The notes beneath the pieces are model-generated. The model ran no database searches. It was not told where the DNA came from and worked only from the letters and a program-made list of their open reading frames with translations. Positions 35,498 to 46,445 of a DNA stretch of 64,000 nt are shown here, piece after piece. The stretch is from Tetragonia tetragonoides (lineage: Eukaryota > Streptophyta > Magnoliopsida > Caryophyllales > Aizoaceae). The position numbers and the translations under genes were made by a program. Within the stretch, counting starts at the first letter, position 1; each line of letters starts with the position of its first letter. The DNA lies in the NCBI GenBank assembly GCA_038025085.1, contig CM076154.1, positions 22,020,501 to 22,084,500 on the forward strand. Reading direction: 5' to 3'.

Positions 35498-35710
35498 TTG
35501 GCTCCACATCTAAATTGTATAACTGATTCTCTGTTAGAAATTAAGCACGAAATCGAAAAAATCAAAGTAGAATTAAAAGCCTTTAAAAAATTAATTGATA
35601 CTTTACACCTAAGTTTATTAAAGGAAATTAGACATAATAATAAAGTAAGGCAAGAGAAGAAAGATAACAATTCTGCATCATTTTATATACCCATATCTTT
35701 CTACAAATAA
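35498..35710 (+). other. Short open frame of unknown origin
   Basis: About 70 codons without a convincing ATG start. The text ITDSLLEIKHEIEKIKVEL looks like an amphipathic helix/coiled coil. Not recognised; possibly a fragment of a retroelement or chance. Confidence 0.2.
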
Positions 35711-35789
35711 TAATAAAAAGTCATTTCTAATAGCCGACCTACCAATAGAACTAGAAGCTCAGTAGCATTAATAATTATATTGAATCGAT

Positions 35790-36152
35790 TAATAAGGCCA
35801 CTGTTTGTCAACGGGTGAGTTGGGTGCGTAACACCTTCCTAGCTCGTACTCACGCCCCCGAACTCATTATGAAGTCAATTTTCCCAATAGGGATTGGGGT
35901 GCACAAGAGTTGACTTGACGTCTTTCTAGACTATCGACTTGATTCCAAGGTTTCCAAATTAGCTTAAATTTGGTGGCGACTTCCGACAATCTTAATCATG
36001 TCCTTAGTGCAAAAAGGAAAATCTTCATGTGCATTCACACTCAAAGATTCACGAAACCCAAACACCACCACACTCTCCAAGGCTACCCGTTCCGGCCGCC
36101 CGGAAACCAAAGAGGGGAAAAGAAAAAGGGAAGAAAAATTCGGCAGCCTACA
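35790..36152 (+). mobile_element. Element 1: 3' part of a Tat-lineage LTR
   Basis: GGGTGAGTTGGGTGCGTAAC followed by CGCCCCCGAACTC is shared with the LTRs at 42829 and 59914. It ends CTACA directly before a primer-binding site. The LTR start is unclear. Confidence 0.6.
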
Positions 36153-36153
36153 G

Positions 36154-36171
36154 TGGCGGCTTCACTGGGGA
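36154..36171 (+). other. Primer-binding site of element 1
   Basis: TGGCGGCTTCACTGGGGA, a variant of the TGGCGACTCCACTGGGGA site known from Tat/Ogre-type elements, lies two bases after the LTR end. Confidence 0.6.
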
Positions 36172-36879
36172 CATGATTAAGGTGTAAATTGAAAATCGAT
36201 TCAATGTTATTATTTTTGCTTGGTTCACTACCTTGAGTGTTCTTATTATTATTTTGTACCCTGTCACTCATCTATTAAATTTCATCAATTGCATTCATGT
36301 GCAGGCGCTTGCGCGACTTCCGAGCTTGTTTTTACAAGTTCAAACTAGTTTCTTAGCCAATGGAGTGTGGTGAAGTGTCTTGGTACTCGATTCTTCTTTG
36401 CCAAGAAACATGGACCCCCCCCCCCACCTCATGTACCTTCCTACACATTCGTCCATTCGACGAGTAGGATAACAAGAATGCCTCACATTGTCGCGCATCC
36501 CGCGGATTGCTGTACATTCTTGATCATGAGTACCTTTTGACCAAAACCCTTAAGCCTACCCCATTACATGAACTAGAACCAATGTTTTAGGTCGAAACTC
36601 AGTCCTATGTCCATGCTACATTTTCATGATCTTGTCATTTGCGCTGTTGTGCTGTTTGCCCATATGTGAACGCAATCTTTGCATAGTCGTTTTGGTCGTC
36701 ATAGAAGATTAGGTTAGACCACAATCAGGATCTTTTCCTTTTTTGAGTCTAGATTTTGCCTTAAGATTGAGTCTAGAATCTTAATTTTGAGGAAACAATA
36801 TCCCTGAATGTTCTATATGATGCTCGTTACCTTAGGAAAGATTTTATTGCTTTATTCTTTCCCTTTATTTAGGTAGTGA

Positions 36880-37300
36880 GTTTTAGTCAAAGATCTCGAC
36901 AATATCTCTCCCTTTTCCTTTTAGTCAAGAGTATAATATCTTTTGCTTTATCTCATATTGAGTCGAGATAATATTTCTCCTTTTCCTTTTAGTCAAGAGT
37001 ATAATATCTGTTGCTTTATCCCATATTGAGTCGAGATAATATCTCTCCCTTTCCCTTTTAGTCAAGAGTATAATATCTTTTGCTTTATCCCATATTGAGT
37101 CGAGATAATATCTCTCCCTTTTCCTTTTAGTCAAGAGTAATATCTTTTTCTTTATCCCATATTGAGTCGAGATAATATCTCTCCCCTCTCCTTTTAGTCA
37201 AGAGTATAATATCTTTTTCTTTATCCCATAATGAGTCAAGATAATATATCTCCCCTCTCCTTTTAGTCAAGAGTATAGTATCTTTTATCTTTATCCCGCG
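36880..37300 (+). repeat. Minisatellite in the element 1 leader, about 68-bp units
   Basis: CTTTTAGTCAAGAGTATAAT recurs at 36923, 36991, 37060, 37129, 37196 and 37265 (spacing 67-69 bp), separated by CATATTGAGTCGAGATAATA. Noncoding, between LTR and pol. Confidence 0.92.
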
Positions 37301-37531
37301 TCGAGATCTTTTGACCTAAACCCGTTACTTAAGTCCCCAAGGGTAACTATGTTAATAGAATATTCTAGATAGAGACTTCCAACTTTTGTTTTAAAACATT
37401 TCTTTTGTGGAATTTGCTAGTCTTTCCTTTTCTAAGTCTTATCCGCTGTAGAGGATTGGGAAGAAAACAGTTGGTCCGAAAAGTTGGGATCGCGATCATA
37501 ATAATCAACGTCGGGTAGTCTACCTATATCT

Positions 37532-40500
37532 ATGTCTAATTGCAAGTCTAATGATGTTAAAGCCAATAGTAATGGCTCAGTTGATGTTCCAGTTTCCTTT
37601 ATCGATGAAATGAATACTGATTCTGCTTACTTCTTGGATTACTTAGTAGCTAATAATTCAAAAGATGAACAAGAATTGCCCAAAGCAGTAACTAAATCAC
37701 TATTAGAGCATGAACAAAAGACTTCAATTGTGGAAGAAATAGAATTAATTAATCTTGCAAGCGATCAAGAGCCGCGCCAAGTGCGCATTGGTTTATCGTT
37801 AACTCCCAAAGAGCGAGAAAGCTTTATAAATCTCTTAAAAGAATTCATAGACGTTTTCGCTTGGTCCTATAAAGATATGTCGGTGGAATAAGTCGAGAGA
37901 TAGCACATCATACAATACCGCTCAATTCGGATTCAAAGCCAGTGAAGCAAAAACTTCAGAGAATGAAACCTGAGTGGACAATGAAAATTAAAGAAGAGGT
38001 GTAAAAACAGCTAGCAACAGGTTTCATTAAGGTCGCTCAATATCCAGAATGGGTTGCTAACATAGTGCCCGTTCCAAAAAAGGACGGCAAAATGAGGATG
38101 TGCGTCGATTTCAAAGATCTAAACAAGGCAAGTCCAAAGGATGACTTTCCCTTGCCACATATAGACGTATAGGTGGACAATACCGCAGGACATGGCCTCT
38201 TATCATTCATGGATGACTATCCAGGGTATAACCAAATACAAATGGCCGAAGAAAACCATTTCCATAACCCAATGGGGAACATATTGCTATACCGTCATGC
38301 CTTTCGGGTTGAAAAATGCGGGAGCAACATACCAAAGAACCGCAACTTCCCTTCTACATGACATGATGCACAAGGAAGGCGAGGTGTATGTAGAAGATAT
38401 GGTCATCAAATCTAAGGAGAGAGAAGGGCATATACCCTCTCTAAGGAAATTCTTCGACAGACTTCGGAACTACAACATGAGATTAAATCCTCAAAAGTGC
38501 GCATTTGGAGTAACTTCTGGGAAGCTCTTGGGATTTGTCATAAGCATAAGAGGCATTGAAATTGATCCTACCAAAATCAAAGCTATAAGAGATATGCCCT
38601 CTCCCAAAAATGAAAAGGAGATAAGAGGATTTCTAGGACAACTCCAATATATAAGTCGATTCATATCCAAATTGACCATTACATGCGAGCCCATCTTCAA
38701 AAAGCTCAAAAAGGACACCAAATCTACGTGGGATGATCAATGCCAGCAAGCTTTCGACAAGATTAAGGAGTATTTAGCTAATCCACCCGTGTTGGTTCCA
38801 CCAATTCAGGGAAAAACACTTATATTATACCTAACAGTCACAGAAACCGCCATGGGTACTATGTTAGCCCAAAAGGTGGAGAATGATGAAAAGACAATAT
38901 ACTACTTAGCAAGAAATTCTTAGAATACGAAACACGCTACTCCACACTAGAGAAGACGTGTCTCGCATTGGTCACTGCAACAAAGAAGCTTCGACACTAC
39001 ATGCTACAACATGCTATCTATATAAAGTCAAGGATGAATCCACTAAAGTACTTGATTGAAAAACTCATTCTTAGTGGAAGAATAGCAAGGTGGACTGTCA
39101 TGCTTTTAGAATTCGATCTAAATTTTGAACACCAAAAGGCGATCAAAAGACATTGCTATTTCGGAACATCTCGCTGAAAACCCAGTTAATAACGAAGATG
39201 CTACATATGACTTTCCCGATGAAGGAGTAATGAGTGTCGAAGAAACCACGTGGCTGTTATACTTTGTGAGAGCATCAAACGAAAAAGGCTATGGCGTAGG
39301 AGTATTATTAGTCATCCTAGAAGGCGCACATACTCCCGTAGCCGTCAAATTAGACCATGAGGTAACTAACAACGACACCGAATATGAAGCATGCATCATT
39401 GGTTTAGAAGCGACAATAGAACTAAAAATTAAGGACCTAAAGGTATATGGAGACTCAACTCTCATCATAATCAAGTCTCCAAAGAGTGGAGAGTGAAAAG
39501 CGAATCCCTGGCACCTTACCACGAATATCTTGAAAAGATCGCCAAATATTTCACTCACGTCCGTTTTACATACCTTCCTAGAGATAACAACCAGTTCGCG
39601 GATGCCTTAGAAAAGATGACCTCCATGATAAATATTCCAGATGATGTAATCACCATGCCCATTCACATTCAAAGGCGCACTGAGCCCGCCTTTTATAATG
39701 CACTCAAAGTATGCGTCAACGAGGAGGAAGATGAGGAATGGTTTACAGACATTCTCAACCTATTAGCCAAAGGTGATTACCCTCCACAATCGACACCTAG
39801 GGCACAAAGAGCTTTAAGAAGACTAGCCGCACAATAGATACATGTGCAAGGCAAACTTTATAAAAAGACACCACAAGGGCTAAGTCTATGTCTAAAGGAA
39901 CGTGAGGCAAGCAAATTCATTAGCGACTTACATAACAGCGTATGTGGTCCCCATATGAATGGACTCACCTTGGTCAAGAATATCCTAAGACAAGGATACT
40001 ATTGGACTACAATGGAAAAAGACTGCATCGAATACGTGAGAAAGTGCACACACTGCCAATCCCACGCCAATCTACAACATAGACCTCCTACTACTCTACA
40101 TACATTCACCTCACCATGGCCATTCTCTGCATGGGGCATTGACATCATTGGAAAATTTTCCCCTACAGGAAAAGGAGGCCATGAATACATACTAGTCGCG
40201 ATAGATTACTTCACCAAATGGGTTGAAGCTTGCTCATATGCAAGAATAGCGTCAAAGCCCGTGACAAAGTTCATACATGACAACATCATTACCAGATATG
40301 GAGTACCCCACGAAATCATAAGTGATCACGGGACTCAATTCAAAAAGGATGTTGCCGAACTTTTCACTAAGTTTAAAATTCAGCATCGACAGTCCTCACC
40401 TTATAAGCCACAAACGAATGGAGCCGTAGAATCCGCGAATAAAAATGTAAAGCAAATGATAGCTAAGATGATGGAGAACTATGAAGATTGGCCCGACAAG

Positions 40501-40967
40501 CTACAATTCGCCTTATAGGGATATAGAACTACTATTCGTTCCTCAACAGGAGCAACACCTTATTCTTAGTATACGGAATGAAGGCGATACTCCCAGTCGA
40601 GGTAGAAATCCCTTCTTTAAGGATAGCTCTGGAAAGTGAATTACCCGAAGTAGATTGGGTCCAAGCCCGGGATGATCAATTGGTCTTGCTAGATGAAAGA
40701 CGACTAAATGCCCTACGCTACGGTCATGTCTACCAAGCAAGGTTAGCAAGACATTTTGATCAACGAGTCAAGGGTAGAGGACTAAAAGAAGGAGACTTAG
40801 TCAAAAAAGAGGTAAAACCAATTGTAGTCTACCCTCGGGGAAAGTTCAAACCTAAATGGGCCGACCCATACATCATCAAGACAATATTATTCGGTGGAGC
40901 GGTAAAGCTAATGGATTTAGACGGCAACGAGTTCACTCAACTCACAAATATAGACCAACATAAGTGA
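37532..40967 (+). pseudogene. Element 1 pol remnant: RT, RNase H, integrase (Tat lineage)
   Basis: It begins just before RT (FIDVFAWSYKDM, 37840-37880). RT shows VPKKDGKMRMCVDFKDLNKA, FMDDYPGYNQIQMAEE and PFGLKNAGATYQR, but the YxDD box reads YVED. RNase H has YFVRASN where YFDGAS is usual, then NNDTEYEACIIGLEA and YGDSTL. Integrase has the H2C2 finger (HNSVCGPHMNG..CTHC), GIDIIGKFSPTG, ISDHGTQFK and GAVESANKN, then a C-terminal WADPYIIK region. Stops at 37889, 38003, 38170, 39494, 39835 and 40516 and frame changes disable it. Gag and protease are missing between the leader and RT. Confidence 0.88.
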
Positions 40968-41340
40968 TTCTATGCATAAATATTAAATTTTGAGAGAGCC
41001 CACTAAGGCACCAAGTCCAAGTCAAATTCGGTCAAACCCGTCCACGTGGGACCCACTTTGTTTTTGTTTTCCTTTTTTTTGACCGAATCTGAATTACATC
41101 AAAAGAAAAAGAAAAAAAAAAGAAATAGAAAAAGGGAGAGGGGAAATTGGAAGACTAACTCTTTTTTTTTTGCTAAAAGATCCTAGAAAATTGTTCATGA
41201 CTTGTTTAGAATATGTTATCGGGAAAATGACGGGTGTTCATGGAATTGAATTCTCGCACCATCTTCGGGCATTAGGAACTAGCTAAAAATAAAAGAAAAG
41301 ATTCCTAGCACGTAAGTACATGTTGTCACATAGTCACGAT
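40968..41340. other. Junction between element 1 and an inverted Tat leader
   Basis: No coding sequence. No 3' LTR of element 1 follows its integrase. From about 41160 the sequence appears contiguous with the leader of the inverted LTR element at 42829-44085. Confidence 0.35.
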
Positions 41341-42372
41341 TAGACCTGGCAAACGAGTCATTTGGGTCGGGTTCGGGTCGGGTCATTTCGGTTCAGTTTG
41401 ATTCGGGTTATCTTTAATTTCGGTTCGGGTTCGGGTTTGGGTCGGATATATATGGGCTCGGGTTGATTCGGTTCATGTTGTTTTCGGGTCGGTTGCAGGT
41501 CGGGTCGGGTCAATCCGGTTCGGGCCATATCGGATCGGGTTGAATTGGGTAATCATGCACTGTACTCGGTTCGGGTCGGTTCGGCCCGGGTATATTTGGG
41601 TTCGGGTAAATTTGGGTCATGATGTTTCGGGTCAGATATGGGCGGAAAGATTTCAGTCACAATTTTTTTTCAAGTTCGATTTTAGTACAGTTTCCCTGAT
41701 CGCATTACAACATTTTGAGTTCGGGTACAAGTCAGGTCAACATCAGAATGATTGCATGTTGTTTTCAAACAATATCTCATCACAATGTTTGGAGTCACAT
41801 ATTTCAAAGGGGACAATTAAATTGGGAAAGAGGGAGTAATATTTTGGTTGCAATTTTTATAGGAGTAAATGTAACAGAGTTAAGGAGATGTAATCAATTA
41901 CGTTGCAATTTTTGTAAGGTAACTATTATAGGGCTCCAAATATATAAATTACTTATATAAATAGATATTTAAATAGGTGAGTGTAATCATAAGGTTTTAA
42001 TAGATTTTATATTTAATATTTTTAAAACACTAAAAAATAAATAAATTAATAAATTAACTAATTAAAATAAATAAATACAAATAGATAAATAAATAAATAT
42101 AATTTTTATCAGTTTCGGTTCGGGTTCGGGTTAGTTTGAGTCATGAATTTCGGGTTGTGTTCGGTTCGGTTCCCTTCGGGTTATTCGGATTGAGTCGGTT
42201 TCGATTTGGATCAAATTCAGGTACGAGTCATATCGGGTCTGCTAATTTCGGGTCAGTTCGGTTTGGGTCGGGTTGTTTCTGATTTTCGGGTCTTGCTATT
42301 CTGATTGAATCGGGTCATGGGTCGGGTTATTCGGATCGGGTTATCGGGTCCGGGTCAGTATTGCCAGGTCTA
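41341..42372. mobile_element. Nonautonomous hAT-like element, 1032 bp, CGGGT-rich
   Basis: Perfect 12-bp inverted ends TAGACCTGGCAA (41341-41352, 42361-42372) flanked by the 8-bp duplication GTCACGAT (41333-41340, 42373-42380). The interior is built of irregular TTCGGGTCGGGT-like repeats around an AT-rich core (41990-42110). No transposase. Confidence 0.85.
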
Positions 42373-42827
42373 GTCACGATACTCATGCATTCAGGCAAGC
42401 ATTACAATGACATAGTTACAGGCAAACGCGTGATCAGACGAGCATTACAATGACACATGCACAACAAGCAAGCGAATGCACGAATGTGGGGTAGAGGATT
42501 TTGGCTCCAGTGAGGTTACCACGACAAATTACAATTTTCTTTCGGCGGATGGTCGACAAATCAATTGTACTTCTTTTTCATCAACAAGGATTGATGAGTC
42601 ATGAGTGAGGAAGCGTCGATTTGCACGATAGGACAACTATATATTCCTTTAGATATACGGGTTGTCTACTAGTTGCGACACAAACTTCCTCGAGGGTCGA
42701 TAAGGGTCAAAAGGTTGTGCCAAGGCACATGCAAATGATGCAAAAATGTGGAACATGTTATTAAACAATTAAGAAAACTTGACTTTCGAGTCTCGCCCTT
42801 TTAAATAAATCCCCAATGAAGTCGCCA
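42373..42827 (-). other. Leader and primer-binding site of an inverted Tat element
   Basis: On the minus strand TGGCGACTTCATTGGGGA (42827-42810) directly follows the LTR end, so this is the 5' leader of a minus-oriented element. The leader is noncoding and is interrupted by the hAT element. Confidence 0.65.
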
Positions 42828-42828
42828 C

Positions 42829-44085
42829 AGTAAGGACCCGAGATTTTATCCATCCATCTGGTTTCTATGGAGTATATCCTTATAGAAAGTTTGTAAGGTG
42901 GGGGTTTAGATAAGTTCAAGGGACCATCGAGTTAGAAAAGATTTTGTAAAGACTTGAATTGAATAAAAAACATGAAAGAGGTCACAAATCTGCTATCGGC
43001 GTTTTATCGAAGGGACAAACCGAAGGGACAACCCAATAGCCGCGATAAGTGAACTGATCATGTTTGTAGAAAGACTCCCGCTCATATAGAACACATAAGT
43101 ACCCAAGAATAATATGTTCGGGGGCGAAGGTACGAGGTGGAAAGGTGTTAGGCACCCAACTCACCCGTATTATGACGGGCCTCTACTAACTCAAGTTTGC
43201 TTAATAATTTAAAGACATAATTCCCATGCAAAATCGGATTAACAACCTAGACTTAGACTATTAATTGGTTCACCATAAGCATCACAAAACTTATTATTGA
43301 CCCTTGTTTAAGCATGCATTCGTTTTGACAAATTGGGCAGCACAACGACTATACAGGCAACGTTTAGGAAGCGATAAAAACATTATACTAGCATGATATC
43401 TACATTATGACTACTAGAAAATAAATAATTAGGCAACTAATTTGATCCTTCAGGAGTTTGTACCTGAACTGTAGGCTATATTTGACAAGAATAGTAAAAG
43501 ACAAGATCTTAAATTTTGGAAGAAAGAGGGAGAAGGTCGGGAGTACTGAACCGAGAATAGAGGTTGTCAACTATAGACTGTGTGTTTTGAACTGAGGGAG
43601 GAGGGTGGTATTTATAGGCGTGTGAAGTAGGGCTGGACGACTGAAAAGAGCCAAAATTTTTAATCGGGCTTGAAAAAAATAGTCGGGCTTGAAGCTGAGT
43701 CAGCGCCGCTAGCGGCGCTGGGTTTTAAGCTAGGGCCGCTGATGGCTGTCAGCTGCCAGCTGGATGTCGTCATAATGACGACATCCAGTCTATTTTAATT
43801 TTCTGGAGGAATATTAGTGTTCCAAAAAATATGAAAAGACCGTTTTACCCATGGGCGATAAAAGACGGTTCTACCCCTGATTCGTTGGAAAATAGAATGA
43901 GAGGTGTCGTTGGAAAGCTCTTGAATGGGGATTTTGAATGGGATTGGAGTAAAGGAGTGTTTAGAGGAAAAACCTGAGACCTTATCTTAACTATTAAAGC
44001 AAAAATAGCGTTCAAGTTTAGAAATTACTCCTTTCATCATCCAACTTTTGCGAAAAAATCTGAAGGCGCTTTTTTGGCGTCTACA
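42829..44085 (-). mobile_element. Tat-lineage LTR 'A', inverted (5' LTR type)
   Basis: On the minus strand it starts TGTAGACGCCAAAAAAGCGCC and ends GGGTCCTTACT (the last A mutated to T), followed by a primer-binding site. It is the same family and nearly the same length (1257 bp) as the LTR at 59914-61174. A TATA box (TATAAATA, 43616-43609) has a perfect 20-bp palindrome 85 bp upstream (43701-43720) and a 29-bp palindrome at 43760-43788. The 5-bp flank in its own orientation is GCAAG. Confidence 0.85.
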
Positions 44086-44150
44086 CTTGCTTATTTTTGC
44101 ATTAATCGAATGGATTAAAACTCCCTTAGAGATTTATTTTATTATAGTGG

Positions 44151-46284
44151 TGTAATACCCCGCATATTTTTAATATTTACTATATTCAATAATGTGATTA
44201 ATTGATTTGAAATATGCATATTTGGAGGAAAGAATATTTATTGATATACATTTCCTTATTAATTGGTGTTTCAAAAGGAAAAGATATTTTCCTTGTGATA
44301 GTTTCCTTAATTGAGTTGTGTTCTAGTTGGATTAGGACTCTAACTAGGTCAAGGTTTCCTAACCTCTATAAATACCTTTGACACTCCTAAATCTGATTCT
44401 TTTCCTCTAAATTCGTTCCCTAGTGAGTCCATAATACTCACTCACGTTTTCTCTCTTCCAAGCATCACAAAAACCCTAAAAACTGTCCAGCACACAGTTT
44501 CGGATTGAAAAATCCGCATCTCCTGTTATGCTTATTTTCTGGACTTGAATGTTGGATATGTTTTAGAAATAGTTGTCTAGAACCAGACTAGAAAGTTTCG
44601 TAATTTTTAGAGATCGTATGATACCCCAAATCATTTTTCTCTTGAGTCAGCGCAATGCTGATGCGAGATTCAGATCCGTCTACTTTGTTTTATCATATCT
44701 CAAAACCTAGACATTATTTGTTCAAACCGTTAAGAGGAATTGAACCTTAGGGTGTCCTCAGCATTTACGACAAATTTGAAAGGATATCGAGTTCGTTCGA
44801 GCGTTTGTTTCAGATCGCGTGTGCTGATTTCGGATTTCAGATTTGTTCTTTGTGATTTATGATGATTGAATGGAAAGGTAACCATCATTCTTATCGGTTG
44901 GAGACGTATGATACTGTTATTTGAGTATTTATTCATGTGTAATCTTCATGTTTAAAGATATTTATTTTATTTTTACGTGTATTGATTGGTTTGACATGAT
45001 AGTTGAACATGATTGAAATTATCGTTCATTAACTGTTTACATGTTATTGATTATCAATTTGATTCAATTAAGATATGGTTTGACACGATGAGAGTTTATA
45101 ACTAGATTGTGATATGGTGATGGATTAAATGCAAAGGGGCATACTTTTGAGATAGATGCCTGTTATTCTAATTGAGACGACTAGATGAGTAAACTAAGAG
45201 TAGTTTATGGTAACTATTTGAGTGATAGTTAGTGCAACCCGAGAATATATTGTACTTTGGAAAACCGTGCCAACTTGTGATTCATATATCGTTAAAACCC
45301 GAAAAAGTGTGTGATTGAAGATATCATTGTGAACTAACCCATGGTGGGTAATCGATTGAGGTATGAACTTGAGAATGAGTTGATACATATTATTTTGGTT
45401 TGAGGCTCAATAGGTTTGGTAGCTACTTAGACCTTGGCATGTTGGCGAGTAGCCTAAGAGATTGACTCTTAGGTGATGAGAAATTATTTTTATGAAAATT
45501 AGAATCTGGTAATGATTTGATTATGAGTTGGTCCGAGAGTGAACTTTTGAGAGCCTGTGATGGCTATGTTATTGAGAGCCTGTGATGGCTATATTATTGA
45601 GAGCCTATGATGGCTATGGTTATATATTTGATATTGGTTTTGCGGCTTTGTCACCGCTAGTTTGCTTTCCTCATGTCCAAGGCTAGGAGTTAATGACCAA
45701 GAGCAAATGGCACATGTATTGGGCTAATTGAGTGATTAGCAAAGTGGTATTCAAGAGCATTTGGGAATTGAGACGTCATAGTTATATCCTTTGGGATTGA
45801 GTGTAAGGTCCAAGAAGACCTAAGTTATGTATTGATTATGTGACACAATTGCACTTATAGCTTTTGAATATATTCATATGAAATTATGAATTCATATATT
45901 GTTCGATGAATGTTGAGTTACTCAGCTTTGCTGACTGGTTGCTTTTGTGCTACGTGTGTTTGTTGTCCATGTCTCTTCAAATGGTGGACCTATGATGAAC
46001 CTATGCGATATTCGATTGCATGGGGGAGTAGATTGGTGATTGGCTCATAGGTTGCATCGAAGATCAAGTTTGGACGATCGAATAGAGTTGCCAAGAAGTT
46101 GGTCTTGATGAATAGTCATTTATTGTACTATCTAGTTTGTTGGAGTTGTATCGTTTAGCCTTGCACTCATTCGTTGGAGTGAGTGTGGCGATAACGACTT
46201 GGATTTTGTATAGAAGCCTTCCGCTGTTGTAAATATTATTGATTTATAAAGGTTTTCATTGGTCCCAAAATCCGGGGTGTTACA
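44151..46284 (+). mobile_element. Solo LTR, 2134 bp, chromovirus (Tekay/Del)-like
   Basis: Ends TGTAATACCCCG and CCGGGGTGTTACA, flanked by AGTGG at 44146-44150 and 46285-46289. A TATA-like CTCTATAAATACC near 44363 supports plus orientation. No internal domains remain. The TGTAAYACCCC/GGGGTGTTACA ends are typical of Tekay/Del; the lineage call rests on those ends only. Confidence 0.85.
45549..45623 (+). repeat. Three 25-bp tandem repeats in the solo LTR
   Basis: GAGAGCCTGTGATGGCTATN plus five bases repeats three times. Confidence 0.85.
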
Positions 46285-46445
46285 AGTGGTCAGGCCCAAG
46301 TTATATGAGTTACCTACATATCCATGGGGAATCAGGCCAATGCAGTTCGTAAACCAAATCTATTTTTTTTTTTATTTTTTTGAAATCGAAAAGAAATCAA
46401 AAAAAAAAATCAGAATAAAAAAAAAGACCGAAATTCCCTTTTTTT

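Noticed and set aside
36880..37300. Regular repeats resembling a CRISPR array
   Set aside because: The whole 68-bp unit is repeated, with no unique spacers, in a plant LTR-retrotransposon leader.
41332..42380. Mutator-type element with a 9-bp duplication
   Set aside because: Counting the terminal TA inside the element gives a perfect 12-bp inverted repeat and an 8-bp duplication, which fits hAT better.
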